A stretch of 64,000 bases of DNA, taken from positions 42,785,295 to 42,849,294 of the forward strand of contig OU015524.1 in the NCBI GenBank assembly GCA_907165065.1, written 5' to 3'. The notes under the pieces are model-generated. The model saw nothing but the letters and a program-made list of their open reading frames with translations, was not told where the DNA came from and did no database searches. This document shows positions 10,601 through 21,180 of this stretch, one piece after another; within the stretch, counting starts at the first letter, position 1, and the number at the start of each line of letters is the position of its first letter. This DNA is from Caprimulgus europaeus. Lineage: Eukaryota > Chordata > Aves > Caprimulgiformes > Caprimulgidae. Made by a program: the position numbers and the translations under genes.

Positions 10601-13600
10601 GTGTGTAGTCCCACAGTTGCATAAGTACTAGAAACAGAGTCATTGAGTATTCTGTCCTCCTAGCACCAGTTCATAATGATACAGTTCAGGTACTTTATCT
10701 GCTTTTTTTTCATTGTGTTAGGAGTTATTTTGATCAAGAAAAAGGAGTGAATGGAGTACTTAACCTTTATTTTTTTTGTTGAAATCCACCACTTGCAAAT
10801 GACAATATTGCATATTATTTGGCTTTGGAAAGAAGACTGAAGAAGGCATTCTGTTAAGTAACAAGACAACTAAAATCATGGCACTCACTGCAACTTCACC
10901 TTCTCCACAAATTCTACTTCTATATATTCCTGGCTTCCACCTCCTTTTCAATTTGAGCATGGTCCTTACTCCAGTCTGGATACTGTCCACCTGTGCAGCT
11001 TTTTGCAAAAAGATGAGCACTCACTCTGTCCATGCTCCATGCTAGTGAGTGCCAGTTCTAACCCTAAAGTGCAATGTTTGCATCCAGCCACCTGAAGTGT
11101 ATTACGGGGTAAGCATGGATCTGTCAGCCAGACAGGTTTTGAGACACACACATTAACTTTTGTTTTGCAGGTATTCCCTAAGGCAGAGAAAACCAAGTAT
11201 GCTTATTTGAAAAAAGTTTTTAATGTGACTTGGTCCTTTAAAACTTGAGGTTACTTCACTTTTTATTTCTCTGTTTATGGCTGCAGATGCTGCGTTTATC
11301 TTTTGGGTTTTCTAAATGATTTAACAAATAGTCTTACTAGCAGCAGCAAAGAGGATTACTCTCTACAAAACCTCACTAGTAATCATCTCTCAGTAGATTC
11401 TCAATTCCCTTGTTCTGTGCATTTTTTTCATTAATAACTGAGATGTTTATTTGAATTTTTTTTACTCTTGACATTTGCCACAAGTCAACACAAGACACTT
11501 ACAAATTGTGAACCATCTGGCATTTCCCCCTACAAGAGAAAACAAACAACATTAACTAGCTTATCAGACATAGGGAGATCCATTCAACCTTTTACAAACA
11601 TACGTACATTTTCTGTGTTTATCTTTGTTACTCCTAGAGATGATGGCTGAGAGCCTTGTAAAGACTGCAGAAAGAGAGATATTTAGATGTCATTGCTAAC
11701 ATCATAGAGCTTTAACATAAAGTTGGTTTAGAACCATATAATGACCTGTGCTGCTTTGAAGGGTGAGCTGTTAACATGGAAACCTAGGGGTATGGTAAAG
11801 AAAAAGATAGCCAAACCCTTACAAACCAAGGAAAAGTCCTGAAGATCAATTGCTGAAGCCAAATTCAGATTTCTAAAGACCACCTCATTACAGTTTGAAT
11901 CTTTATTTAACAGTCAGAACACTGTTAAGCCCTTAGTATCTGAAGGTACCCACTGAGCTCTCCTTACTGGGGTAGGAATACCAGCAGGGTGGGTCCACAC
12001 AGGGGGCCTTGGGACTCCAAGCAGCTCTCTGCATCCCTGTCCCTTCCCATGGGAAGGAGAGGAGCAGCATGGCCATGCAGAGATACAGTTCCAGCCTAGT
12101 GCTGGCAGATTGTATCCTCAGCTTGTTTATTTCAATACAAGCCTTCATCTTCCTCCTCAGAAGAGTACATTGGAAGCAAAGACAAAAAGGAAACAATTGC
12201 CCTTCTCCATTCCTTTATTCTCCAAAGGATACAGCATCAGCAACCATAGACTAAATAAACTCTGTTTTGTTTTGTGCTTGGGACAGAAACCAACCTACAG
12301 CACCTGCTTGCCCTCAAGCTGTTCTCAGAGTCAGTCCTCCAAGACCAGGACTCAGACAGCTTTGAAGTAACACTATTCTGGCAACAGGTCCCAGGCCAAG
12401 TGATGGGGCCCACAAAAGACTGTATAGAGGCTTTGCAAATAATCAGTGAGACCTCATTTCACTCAGGCCCAAATCTCCACCTTCTATCAACACAGTTATT
12501 AGTCTGCTGATCTGAAATACACCTGACGTTTGGCAGCAAGAGATCCAAGCTTTGCCCACAATGTAGTAAGGATGGGGCAGAAGAGACCCAGACTATTACA
12601 CAGGAGTAGGTAGGCTGCCTTAGCGAATGGCAGGAAGAAAGGAAAAAGGCATTCACCTTCTGTATCTCCCTGGAATTTATCAATCACCTTCCTTTTTGGT
12701 TCTAAAAGTCTCACAGTTCCAGAGCAGAAGGATCTCTCCTTCTGTACAGGGGAAAACATGGTTCTACTCCTCCCTGTTGGTTTACTTTCTCTAGGAGAGC
12801 TGGCAGCTGAGGGGAAGCACAGCACTGCCTTCACTTTAAATTCACTGCAGTTTGGTCCAAGTGCAAGTCAAGCCACAAAGTCTTCAAGAAAGGACACCCC
12901 TTCTTGCCTCCCAGAAATAAATGTACACTCCTACTTCTCAGTTCATTCAACAATTTGGTCATTTTACCAGGAAAAACAAGGTTACATGCACAAGCAGCTC
13001 CAGCTGTGGCTGAACTTGGCATTTGGAAGCCAAAAAAGTTACAGACATGGCTGAACGTGTCACTTAGAAGCACTGAATACTGAGAGTTCATTTTGGAGCT
13101 CCTACGATATTTGAAAAGCCTAATCCATTCCTAGATCCAGTATCCAATCAAGTCTTATAGCATCTGTCCTGCTAACTTTGTAAGCTGTACACTTTGCCAC
13201 CCTTTTGCCCCGAACCTCAAGACTAAAGTGGGAAGACAGAGATCCTCACATGACACTCATATGTTGAAATGCAGGGGAAAAAAAATCTTGCTACTGACGT
13301 TAAAACTGTGTAGCTGCTTTTCTTTACTTCCTGTTCCCCACAAATTCTATTCTGCAGTTTAGCAAGACAGAGAAAAGGAACAAGTCAGTTGTCTATGTAA
13401 CTTACATTAGAAACAAAATCTATAGTTTTGATCTGCACTTTGCCATATATTCCAAGAGTATCTATTCTTTCAAGGCTAATTCTGTGGTTGTAGAGCAGCA
13501 AGTGCTTCTTGTTTACAGTCACCTAAAGAGATAAGAAACAAAATAGGAAAACTTTATTAAACATACATTATAATAGCCATGTATCAAGTTGTATGCATGT

Positions 13601-16600
13601 AACTCTTTTGTAGTGGTTTGGTACAGAAGCAGAGAGTGTCCTAGAAATTTCAGAGTTCAGCTCATCCATGATTCAGTCTCTCTTTCCATCACTATGAAGG
13701 AGATTTATTTGCCTATGCTAAAATTTGCATTTCACACTTTTTGTTTCTACCACCAGTGTGGTGTTACCAATCGAATAGAACCCATTAATGCAGTCTAACA
13801 GAGCAAGACAAATACACCCCACATGTTTCATCCAACAGGACTGTCCTACACTAGTCACAAAACAAGTTTATCCTAAGGTCAACCCTCTTCAGCCAAGAAG
13901 GGAAGGGTGGAGTAGCCATTAGCTACTGTGGTAAGTTAGTTGCCTACTCATGCAACTCAGAGGAAATCAGGACAAAATTAAAGGTCTTATTTACTTAGAA
14001 CCACTTTAAAGAAGAGCTTCTAAACTTTTCTGTAGTTAGATGATACCTAGATAACAAAGAAACCAACACTTCCAACTATTTATTGTAAAGTATACAAAAT
14101 ATCTCTATCTAATTTGCCTTACAACTGGTTATGGATAAAGAATCAACCCAGACTCACCTGGAATTTATCCTTTAAAATCATGATGACAATTTCAAATGAC
14201 TTCCCTTTTTGAAAGGGCATCTCATAAGTGATCTCCTCCCAGCCCCATTTCTCCCTCTCCAGTGTGTTGCAAACAATGCAGCCAGACCTTTTGAAGCGGG
14301 GGTTGAAATGAAACGCTATATCAGCTCGAGGCTTTATGCTGCTGCCACACTGTAAATCCACCTGGAACCTAACCATAAAAATAAAACAAATCACATTCAA
14401 GTCAGTCTGCCAAGAAATCACCTAAAAGTTCAATACACTTGTGTTTTATTACTGTGCAGCCTCAGAACAGGCAAATAGAATGAGTGGTGTTGGATAAGGA
14501 AAAAAACTGTATTTGCCAAACTACTCCTACACATCTGTGAAAGGTTCTCCCATGATTTGCTACAAGGAATTAAAATATCTAAATATGTATTCAATAGTAT
14601 CATGTAAGCTCCTCACTTACTGTGTTTACCACCTTCCCTCCTGTCATCATCAGTAGAATAACCAAATGAACCTTGGGCAAAGTCAGGGAACAGAACCCTC
14701 ATACTGGGCACATGCACTAGTTCATACCTCCTTATCCCAGTTCAAGTTAATTCCTTCATGCAACACATTCAGTTATCAATGTTGATAGTCTCAGATAAAC
14801 TCTTTAGACAAGCAGACATATGCTATGACAGGGAAAAAAAATGCCAAAACAGGCAAAGCAAAAAGAGAGAAGAGAGGATTGGAAGAAAACAAAAAATTAG
14901 TTTATCCTCCACTTGCCATCACAAAGCTTTCATTAACCACTTAAACCTGTACTCAGCCTGATGCTATCACAAGGAGTTAGATCAAGCCTTTGTGTGCTAT
15001 CATAAGTATGATCCCTGGAAATATTTTATCCAGTACATTCTTGTTCATATGCTGACACTGCAAAAAGCAACACTGATACCATCCCGAAATCACATACCCT
15101 TCCGCTTAAACAATGTGGCATTGAAAGTTAGTTAGGTATCTGCTAGGCCTTGTCAAGTTTATAGTCTGAGACAGATAATGAGGTGACTTGAGGCACTGAA
15201 TCTTTAAAATACAGTAGATAAGGTAGTGATGCTAGAATAAACCAGTTTTGTGGAGACAGAAGTATTGTAAACAGGCCAAAAGATGAACTAAGCACACGCA
15301 GAAGAAAAATTCAGCCAAAGGGCAGAGCGACAAAAGTTTCTATGATCATCAGACAACCCTGAAGATGACCAGTACACATGCGAAAAGGACATTTAAGTAT
15401 ATTAATGAGTTCTTGGAAATGTGATTAATAAGTTAATAATTTATTGGAAAAATAAATTAATATGCATGTTTTAATAGTATAAAGCTTTTGTAGAGGTACG
15501 AGTTGGGATGCACGATAGGTGGAATGATGCCCCGTGCATCTGGTGCCGTAATAAAGAACATCTGCTTCTTAAGGCTGCACTGATGTTAAGAAATTCACTC
15601 CCGATTTCGGTGACAGCACCATAGCCACTACCTGTCTGCATCATCAGGAACAGTCCCATGTATCACAATCAGCTCTCCAGGGACAAGGCCACCAAGTATT
15701 GTCCCAACATATGGAATGATCTAGAAGCAGGGAGGGGGGGGAAGAAAAAAAAGATTCAAATAACAATTTGTAATGGAGGCAAAAAAACCCCCACAATAGT
15801 TTTAAAAATAATATTCTTATACTTAATTATGTGGTGCTCTAGTACATAAAAAGAAACACAACTAGCATTTCATTTAAAATAAACAGTAGAAAAGCACTAA
15901 ATACACATCACAGTGGGAAGGAAAAACCCAACAAATTTTCACCTATGAAACCAAGCTTCTCAGATAAAATTAAAATTTCCAGGCTCCATTCCTAGCTCTC
16001 AAAAGAAGAGTGGGAATATTTTATTGCCTCACTTTTAATAGCATATAAAGAAGATTCAATTCAAGTTAGGTCACTGTCAAGAGCTGACTATTATCAGAAC
16101 CTTTGCTGGTAGCAACTTCCACGACCCTTCTGACCCCAGACCACAGCAGCTGCCTTTTTGCTTGTTCTTGCTCCATTTCAGAAAATGTCCATGGGAAAAG
16201 GAGACACTATGTCACAGAGAATCTTCTCAGTAAAAACTATACAACAAACACCACAAAATACCTCATCCTAATGAGCTAAGAACTGCAAGGTGCACTGAAA
16301 TAGCCCCGTTCAGGGGTCTCTGTCTTTATGGTATTTACAGTATGCAGTCTGGCTCAAAGCCTATTTTTTCTCCCACATCAATAACATGCATGTTATGCTA
16401 AACTGAAATGGCAACACAGTAGGAGATGTTAAGTCATATGAGGGGACATGTCACTTAAAATAAAAGCCCCAGACACCCCAGCATGGCTCTCTGGCAGAGG
16501 CTCGGACTTGCCGACAGAAGCCCAAATCAGTTGGTGCACCCAGCATTTCAGGGAGGGAAGGGGAACACCTTAACAGAAAACTGTGGAAGTTCAGAGGAGA

Positions 16601-18607
16601 CTGATCTGAAAGCAAAGCTTTAAGTCTGCATCTCATCACATGTGCTTTAGACTGAAAAAATGAAATGAATGGTAGCAAATATTGCATTTGCTCTGGCTAA
16701 CAGACACTAATTTCTGCCAAGGTTGTTTTTTGTTTGGTTGGGTTTTTTTCCCCAAAAAAATCCCTGATCTGTGGAACAGTGCATAAGATTTTAGGATAAC
16801 TTTGAAATGAAATATCAATTGCAAACAGGAGTTCCAGTAATTTAATAACAAAAAAATGAAAAGATTGGAAATACTACTCTTGAAAGGAATATTGGACCGT
16901 AAAACGACAAGCTTAAATTCTTTTTTTTAAAAAAATACATATAAAATAATGTAAAACAGGAAGATATAAAAAGGGGATGTGTTTGCTGATACCTGTTCTT
17001 GTGAATTTTTAAGGAGGGAAGGGGGAATGGCAGCAAAAATTGTCCAAATACAGAGTGTCAATCACTTCTGCCAGCAGATACACATCCTCTTCTGCCTTCT
17101 CTCCACCTCCCTTCTCAGCAACCTACATATTGCACAAAACCTAATTTGCAGTTGTCTTCTACATTTTGTGGTATCACACAAGTGACAGAATCACAGAAGG
17201 GCTGAGGTGACACCTCTGGTGTTTCTAGCCCCATGCCTTGATGAAAGCAAGGTCAGACAGAGCAGGTGGCTCATCTGGAGGCTGTCCTGAGGTCATCAGA
17301 ACAATTTTTCCCAACTCTGTCTCCATATTCCAATCCCAAATACTTACTCTTACTCCCACCTTAGGCTCTTGACCCCTAAGCCCTAGCTTACCCCTTTATA
17401 TTCTCCAGCCTGGTCTTCACACCTATCATATTCATCAGTCACCTTGCAGCCACCCAACTTTGCTGAACTCTTATTCTCTTCCTTAACACAGATTATTTCT
17501 CCTAAATACCTCCTAAACCTCCTCCACACACCTCTTTTCCCACCAAAATTCCCGTCTACCATCTTTCATCCTCCCTTTCCTGTTGCAGTTCAGTCCTTCC
17601 ACCTTCTAGTTAATTTCCACACAGCTTTCCTTTCTCTGCCCGCTGGGTTCTTGTGAAGAAGGTTGAAGCTATTCCCCCATCAACCCTAACTCTATCCACT
17701 TTGCAAGCAGTGAACACAGAGTGGGACTGAACAATCAGGTTCTCTGAGGGCACAGGTGTGTACCAGTGCAAAGCTGCAATAGATAAGGAAGTTCCGTACA
17801 GATCTGTGCTACTGTAAATGCTCCACTGAGACACACTACAGACTTGAGTATTTTTAGAGTTCTAGCACAGAATGTTAAAAATACTATTTCCTGCAGGCTC
17901 AAATGAACCACCTTTTTAAAGATACAGGGAAAAACACAGCTCCAGTCCATCCCTGTAGCTACATGCCAGTGTCATGAGGATACTAGAGCTTTTCAGAAAA
18001 AGTCTCCAGACTCTAAGCTAGGCAAACAACATTCTGTCATACCCACTCTCTGCAGCTGCTGAATCCTGTTAGCTCAAGTCCTCCCTACAAAACAGGATTC
18101 ATTGTAAGGTAAGACACCAACTATCAAAAAGATTCCAAGTTTAATCGTTCAGATTGAAGTTGCAAATACCACCAAAAAAATATTTAAGGAAGGCTGACAG
18201 GCACCACCCATGTTTACAGAGACTTAGGAATGAAAACAATGCTTATTATACTTTCACATTCTGCAAAAATGCCAGACATTCACATGAGCTGTGTATGAAA
18301 AAGGATAATCCTTCAAGGCCAACATAACTTCCTTCCTGTTTTGGAAGTCCTGTATGTTAAGTGTTTATTTGCCTACAGCATAATTTCTAAATGCCATCAG
18401 CTCTTACGTGTCATCTCTGACATTGTCCCTCAAATACCTCGGCAATGCAAAGAGTTCTCAGTAACAGCCCTCACTGTGCAGAACAGTACAAGTACTAACT
18501 ATTGACACAAAACAGCAAAGTCCCATTTCCCAAGGGAGAAGTTGTTGACATGACAGGGGAGTTACCGGGTTACTGATGGTCTTCTGCGGTCCATCCAAGG
18601 ACATCAT
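7463..18607 (-). CDS. LGALS8: Galectin-8, tandem-repeat galectin, complete
   Basis: Galectin-8 binds beta-galactosides. The secreted protein bridges cell-surface glycans, and the cytosolic protein detects damaged vesicles. Coding exons in transcript order: 18607-18566, 15720-15632, 14368-14158, 13522-13406, 11664-11608, 11529-11503, 10180-10092, 8233-8068, 7612-7463. They join in frame to 315 residues plus stop, against 317 in the common human form. The N-terminal domain covers about residues 15-152 and keeps Arg44, Gln46, Arg58, His64, Asn66, Arg68, Asn78, Trp85 and Glu88. Arg58 corresponds to the human arginine (Arg59) linked to sialylated-glycan preference. The linker spans about 153-181. 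The C-terminal domain spans about 182-315, with His227, Asn229, Arg231, Asn240, Trp247 and Glu250. There is no signal peptide, as expected for galectins. The start codon is the first of two adjacent ATGs. No exon was recognised for the 42-residue linker insert of the long human isoform. Confidence 0.96.
7771..7862 (-). mobile_element. CR1 LINE 3'-end fragment
   Basis: The plus-strand text TTGGAGGGGACCCATAAGGA followed by TCATCAAGTCCAACTC is the reverse complement of the conserved CR1 3' end. It sits in the last LGALS8 intron, is short and is clearly decayed. Confidence 0.7.
8068..8233 (-). CDS. LGALS8: LGALS8 coding exon 8, C-terminal domain sugar-binding core
   Basis: It is 166 nt, [20 protein letters not shown] through FSPEMYFE, carrying H-L-N-P-R, V-R-N-S and W-G-E-E-E. 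The donor is GTAAGA. Confidence 0.95.
8234..10091 (-). other. LGALS8: LGALS8 intron 7
   Basis: No coding sequence, RNA gene or mobile element was recognised. Open frames of 60-91 codons on both strands here show no family resemblance. Confidence 0.6.
10092..10180 (-). CDS. LGALS8: LGALS8 coding exon 7, start of C-terminal domain
   Basis: It is 89 nt, [20 protein letters not shown] through VNKNPK plus two bases of Ser211. The acceptor is CCTTCCAG and the donor is GTAGGT. It has the same length and phases as exon 2. Confidence 0.93.
11503..11529 (-). CDS. LGALS8: LGALS8 27-nt linker microexon 6
   Basis: It encodes GEMPDGSQF between acceptor TTCTCTTGTAG and donor GTAAGT, both in phase 0. It corresponds to the human VPKSGTPQL stretch. 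It is separated from exon 5 by an intron of only 78 nt. Confidence 0.85.
11608..11664 (-). CDS. LGALS8: LGALS8 linker exon 5
   Basis: It is 19 codons, [19 protein letters not shown], aligning with the human linker around LQSTQASSLELTEISREN. The acceptor is TTTCTGCAG and the donor is GTACGT. It is too short to appear as an open frame of its own. Confidence 0.88.
11665..13405 (-). other. LGALS8: LGALS8 intron 4
   Basis: Several overlapping open frames of 80-111 codons occur on both strands between about 11930 and 13090. They overlap each other, lack recognisable domains and are not flanked by usable splice sites in a consistent phase, so I see nothing real here. Confidence 0.5.
13406..13522 (-). 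CDS. LGALS8: LGALS8 coding exon 4, end of N-terminal domain
   Basis: It is 39 codons in phase 0, [20 protein letters not shown] through IKTIDFVSN. The acceptor is CTCTTTAG and the donor is GTAAGT. Confidence 0.93.
14158..14368 (-). CDS. LGALS8: LGALS8 coding exon 3, N-terminal domain sugar-binding core
   Basis: It is 211 nt encoding [20 protein letters not shown] through MILKDKFQ. It holds the H-x-N-P-R, C-N-T-L and W-G-x-E-E motifs. The donor is GTGAGT, and the frame stays open a few codons into the intron. Confidence 0.95.
15632..15720 (-). CDS. LGALS8: LGALS8 coding exon 2
   Basis: The acceptor is CTGCTTCTAG and the donor is GTAGTG. It is 89 nt encoding [20 protein letters not shown] through PDDAD plus two bases of Arg44. 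This is the first strand block of the N-terminal domain. Confidence 0.93.
15721..18565 (-). other. LGALS8: LGALS8 intron 1 (after the start-codon exon)
   Basis: It contains a CR1 fragment at 17184-17300 and pyrimidine-rich stretches around 17400-17640. Nothing else was recognised. Confidence 0.6.
17184..17300 (-). mobile_element. CR1 LINE 3'-end fragment
   Basis: The plus strand reads GACAGAATCACAGAAGGGCT followed by a GAGGTGACACCTCTGG block and AGCAGG motifs. This is the reverse complement of the CR1 3' region. It is degraded and lies inside an LGALS8 intron. Confidence 0.65.
18566..18607 (-). CDS. LGALS8: LGALS8 coding exon 1 (start codon)
   Basis: It encodes [14 protein letters not shown], matching the short N-terminal tail of galectin-8, with donor GTAACT. 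The exon probably begins at 18664, after CCTGACCAG, leaving about 57 nt of 5' UTR in the same exon. Confidence 0.88.
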
Positions 18608-18664
18608 CTTCCCTCCTCCAGTTTAAGTTTGTCAGTTCTGTGTGACCAGTATTTAAAGGACTCG

Positions 18665-20459
18665 CTGGTCAGGCAGCACCAAAGGAGGGATCCCTTTGAA
18701 AAACCAAAACTTTTAATTAGAAAGAAATAAAGTGACACTACACGAAGTGAAACCCTCCAAGGTATAACTTTAAGCAGCAGCTTCCTGAAATTACCTATAC
18801 TGAGATAGAATCCCATGTAAAAATCACCATTGGACAGGAGAACACTGATAATTCAGTGCCTCTCAGCTGGGTCCTAACAGCTCCCCATTTGCAGCTGACC
18901 CCTGCACGCAGACAGGGAAAAGGTAAATAACACAAAAGCAGTTTTTCCAAGACAACCAACCAAACATTTCTGTTTCCTTTAACACTTTCTGTGCTATCTC
19001 CAGATTTCCCAAGGCAGACAAGCCGTAGGGGCTGAACTTGCTTTTTCCAGTTTTATCTTACATAAAGTTAAGAGATACTAGGCAAAGACATAGCAGAGAA
19101 GCAAAGGGTGTTTTACGTTTCTTCCTCCAACACGTACAATCCCCGAACTTCACAACTACAGGAGTTTGTAAAACTTGCATTAAATGCACAGCATGAATAA
19201 GAAATTAAACAACAGCCTGTGAGTATGTCCAGCTACACTGTAATTTCTTTAGCAAATCTTCCAATCAATTGACCAAAGTTCACAGCCTGTTGAAACTACT
19301 AAGAAATTACTTCTTGCACATTCTGGAGAAAAAACTTAAGGTAGCATGTAAACTGTGTGGTGATGACAGGCAGAAAGGGAAAAGTCAAAAGTGAGGGTTC
19401 TAGCATCATTACTGTGCAACAACTGCTAGAAACGTTAGAAGAAAAAAGAAACAAGGCCAAACACCACCAAAACAAAAACCCAAGGTCCGTGACCTGTTCC
19501 ACAGGGCCCAGGGGTTAATCTTCTGCAGTGATTCGACAACAGAGTGGCCCACTGCAACATCTGGCTTATCTTGTGGGAGATTTGGGACAGAATGGTATTA
19601 ATTCTCCTACTTAAGACCAGTGTCTAGAATGCAATTCAGAGAACATAGGGTGCCTACACTGCATAACTCTTTTGCCCCTTTCATCTTCTCATGAGATACC
19701 ACCATCACTTCACAACAGGAATGTGCGAAGGCTGGCACGTTTCATTGTTTTCATTTTAAAAACTAGGAAATCAACTCCAAAGTAAACAATAATTCTGCCT
19801 TTAGCATCAGAAAGTCCAACAGCAGACCCAAAAAAATGAAACCCAGACCTACAACCAAGTGTCCAGCAGCCTGCTAACTGGACTTCACCAGGTGTGCAAC
19901 AGCAATCTAGATCCTGCTGAAAGAGGGCCCTGGAACAGAACAGACTATCAGTCTTGGCAAACCAGGTGGTACTATGGCAAAATGATGGATTGAGGGGTTT
20001 TTGTTTGGTTATTAGTTTTTTACTGAAAGGTCACAAGAATGAGGGAAAGCTGCAATTCTGTTTGACAAAACAGGAGACGGGCACGCAACTCCAAGGTTCA
20101 CTGGTAACCTTCTGTCAGAGGAGAGAATGTCAGTACATGTTACACCGCATCTTAAGTCTACAACAATGTAAGTCAAGGTTTCCTGACTATACTTTTAGAA
20201 CTGAAAAAGATACATATGCCTTCCTGTTATCTCACACATTACAAAGCAGCTGTAAGCCTCTTCAATAAAATAAACCAACAGGAAAACAGCAAGGCCAACC
20301 AGTAACTATGCTGTCCCACTGGGACACGCAGAAAAAGTCTTTCATGAGGGTAACTCAGGTCAGACTTTCTAATCAAAGCCAGATTTTACACCCAGGCAAA
20401 CAAGGCACCTGCAAAGAAAATAACCGAGATATTTTCTGGACACTCGCAAGCAATTAAAG
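18665..20459 (-). other. LGALS8: LGALS8 5' UTR intron
   Basis: If transcription starts in the CpG island, this stretch is intronic. No exon, RNA gene or element was recognised in it. The 104-codon plus-strand open frame at 19954-20268 has no recognisable features. Confidence 0.5.
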
Positions 20460-21180
20460 CGGCGTCCCCCGCCCCGGCTATAAACCCAACACTGCCGCAG
20501 GACAGAAGGACACAGGACTATTTTCACCAAGACACCTCGGCCACCTCAGCCTAAACGCGCCCGAGTAAGCCCCAGCTCCACAGAGGGCCTCCCGCCGCTG
20601 GGCCCGCCTCGGTGCCCCAGGGAGCAGCCCCGTCCCCACACACCGGCCGGGCCGGGCCGTTATTCCTACTTTAACCCTCCGGTTCCCCCCCGTAACGGGA
20701 CGCTCCCTCTTTATCCGCACAACCCACCTCTGCGGCGGACTATCGCCTGCACACCCGCGTTCTGAGCCCAGCCGGCGCTGCCATCCCCCCTGCCACCTGC
20801 CCCGCTCCGCGCCCGGCCCGGCCCCTCCCAGCGGCTTCCGGCCTCCTCCAACGTCACGGCCGCTGTCGCTCCCTCCCCTCGGGTGCGTTCGCCGCGGCGG
20901 CGCAGGACCTGCGGCCCCTCCCCAGTTCGACAGCGGCTCCCGCCGACAGCTTCCTGCCGGGTGGGGTGTGCTCTGCTAGGCCGGGAGCGCTGGACATGAG
21001 CCCGGCAGGAGGGCGGCGTGGGGCGCACACGGGTTGTCGGCCTCTCCTGCCCCTGCCCGGGAGCGCTGTTGGGTCCCGGCCCCGCCCCCGCCGTGCCGCA
21101 GGCCCCTGACCGCCGCTCTGGCACGCGCCCGGGGGGGCTTGGACTCACAAGCGCTGAAGTAACTCGGTCGCAACGTTAAT
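20460..21180 (-). promoter_or_regulatory. LGALS8: CpG island, LGALS8 promoter region
   Basis: The G+C and CpG content rises sharply against AT-rich flanks. Inside are a CTTCCGG ETS-type core near 20835 and an ACGTCA half-CRE near 20853. On the minus strand a strong donor GTGAGTCC follows AGCGCTT, so a non-coding first exon probably ends at 21149 and starts within about 21150-21350. The exact start site is not visible. Confidence 0.7.
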
